A stretch of DNA of 5,967 nucleotides, from assembly GCA_019307665.1 (NCBI GenBank), contig JAFDJC010000203.1, forward strand, positions 1 through 5,967. Reading direction: 5' to 3'. This DNA comes from Deltaproteobacteria bacterium (GTDB lineage: Bacteria > Desulfobacterota > Desulfobacteria > Desulfobacterales > SURF-7). Under the pieces are notes generated by a model. The model saw only the letters and a program-made list of their open reading frames with translations. It made no database searches and was not told where the DNA came from. The position numbers and the translations under genes are program-made. Below, piece by piece: positions 5,790 through 5,967 of the stretch; the first letter of the stretch is position 1; every line of letters begins with the position of its first letter.

Positions 5790-5828
5790 GGGTGGCCCAG
5801 ACAACTCGTTGTCTGGGTGCGCCAGCAC
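5790..5828 (-). repeat. Double-hairpin palindromic repeat, copy 2 (inverted)
   Basis: On the minus strand it reads as a small hairpin GTGC (5828-5825), loop TGGC, GCAC (5820-5817), followed by the large palindrome CCCAGACAAC, GA, GTTGTCTGGG (5817-5796). This is the same architecture as copy 1, in the opposite orientation. The 31 bp at 5790-5820 differ from copy 1 by one base, in the centre. It has no T-tract. Confidence 0.8.
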
Positions 5829-5936
5829 AAGAAGCCTGCAATAATTGGAAATTAACGATTGAAGACAGACAAACTTGGAAAAATCAAAATGAGAAGGAAA
5901 TATATCGTCAAAAACTTCTTTTGTTAATCCCTTCTC

Positions 5937-5967
5937 GCCCTTCGGGCACCGGCAACGAGTTGCCGGT
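5937..5967 (+). repeat. Double-hairpin palindromic repeat, copy 3 (variant, cut by the window end)
   Basis: A small hairpin GCCC (5937-5940), loop TTC, GGGC (5944-5947) is followed at once by ACCGGCAAC (5948-5956), GA, GTTGCCGGT (5959-5967). The centre CAACGAGTTG is identical to copy 2, while the outer stem differs at three base pairs, each changed on both sides so pairing is kept. The palindrome runs to the last base of the window, so the right border is unknown. Confidence 0.7.

Noticed and set aside
5790..5828. Repeat copy 2 as the GMC gene terminator
   Set aside because: The hairpin is over 200 bp from the stop codon and is not followed by a T-run on either strand. Copies 1 and 3 sit in different contexts.
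5771..5967. Open plus-strand frame reaching the window end, with a protein-like stretch around NWKLTIEDRQTW
   Set aside because: It has no ATG and no ribosome site and reads through both hairpin repeats. It could be a gene relic, but nothing supports a start or a family.
1..5967. CRISPR array, tRNA or rRNA genes
   Set aside because: No regularly spaced direct repeats and no recognisable tRNA or rRNA sequence were found on either strand.

Overview
The window reads as chromosomal accessory DNA from a Gram-negative bacterium. The HU protein, the kinase and the use of palindromic intergenic repeats suggest a Desulfobacterota-like (deltaproteobacterial) genome, but this is an impression from protein style, not a database result. 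There are four intact protein genes or gene pairs, two broken genes, and an unusual family of double-hairpin repeats at both edges.

Layout, left to right. Positions 1-38 hold the first double-hairpin repeat. Positions 111-293 (minus) encode only the N-terminal domain of a Fic-family protein (DUF4172-like); it stops exactly where the Fic inhibitory motif should continue. Upstream of it on the same strand is a possible operator/promoter and a decayed, unrecognised reading frame interrupted by two stops (367-639). Positions 742-1370 (plus) are a type II VapBC toxin-antitoxin pair with a clear promoter and a perfect AT palindrome over the -10 region. Positions 1439-3022 (minus) encode an FGGY sugar kinase of unknown substrate, convergent with vapC. 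A 372-bp divergent intergenic region follows. Next come an HU DNA-binding protein (3395-3667) with a good hairpin terminator, and a GMC-family FAD oxidoreductase (start best placed at 3965, ending at 5563). The last 404 bp carry no convincing gene but hold two more double-hairpin repeats.

How the genes work together: kinase, HU and GMC enzyme each appear to have their own promoter, and the kinase faces the other way, so I see no operon beyond vapBC. The kinase and the GMC enzyme could both handle polyols or sugars, but nothing here proves a shared pathway. The left third (broken Fic gene, decayed frame, VapBC) looks like a toxin-related island under turnover. The most unusual signal is the repeat family: three copies with the same two-hairpin architecture, whose stems differ by paired changes. 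Two copies form a 31-bp near-perfect inverted repeat that brackets all the genes.
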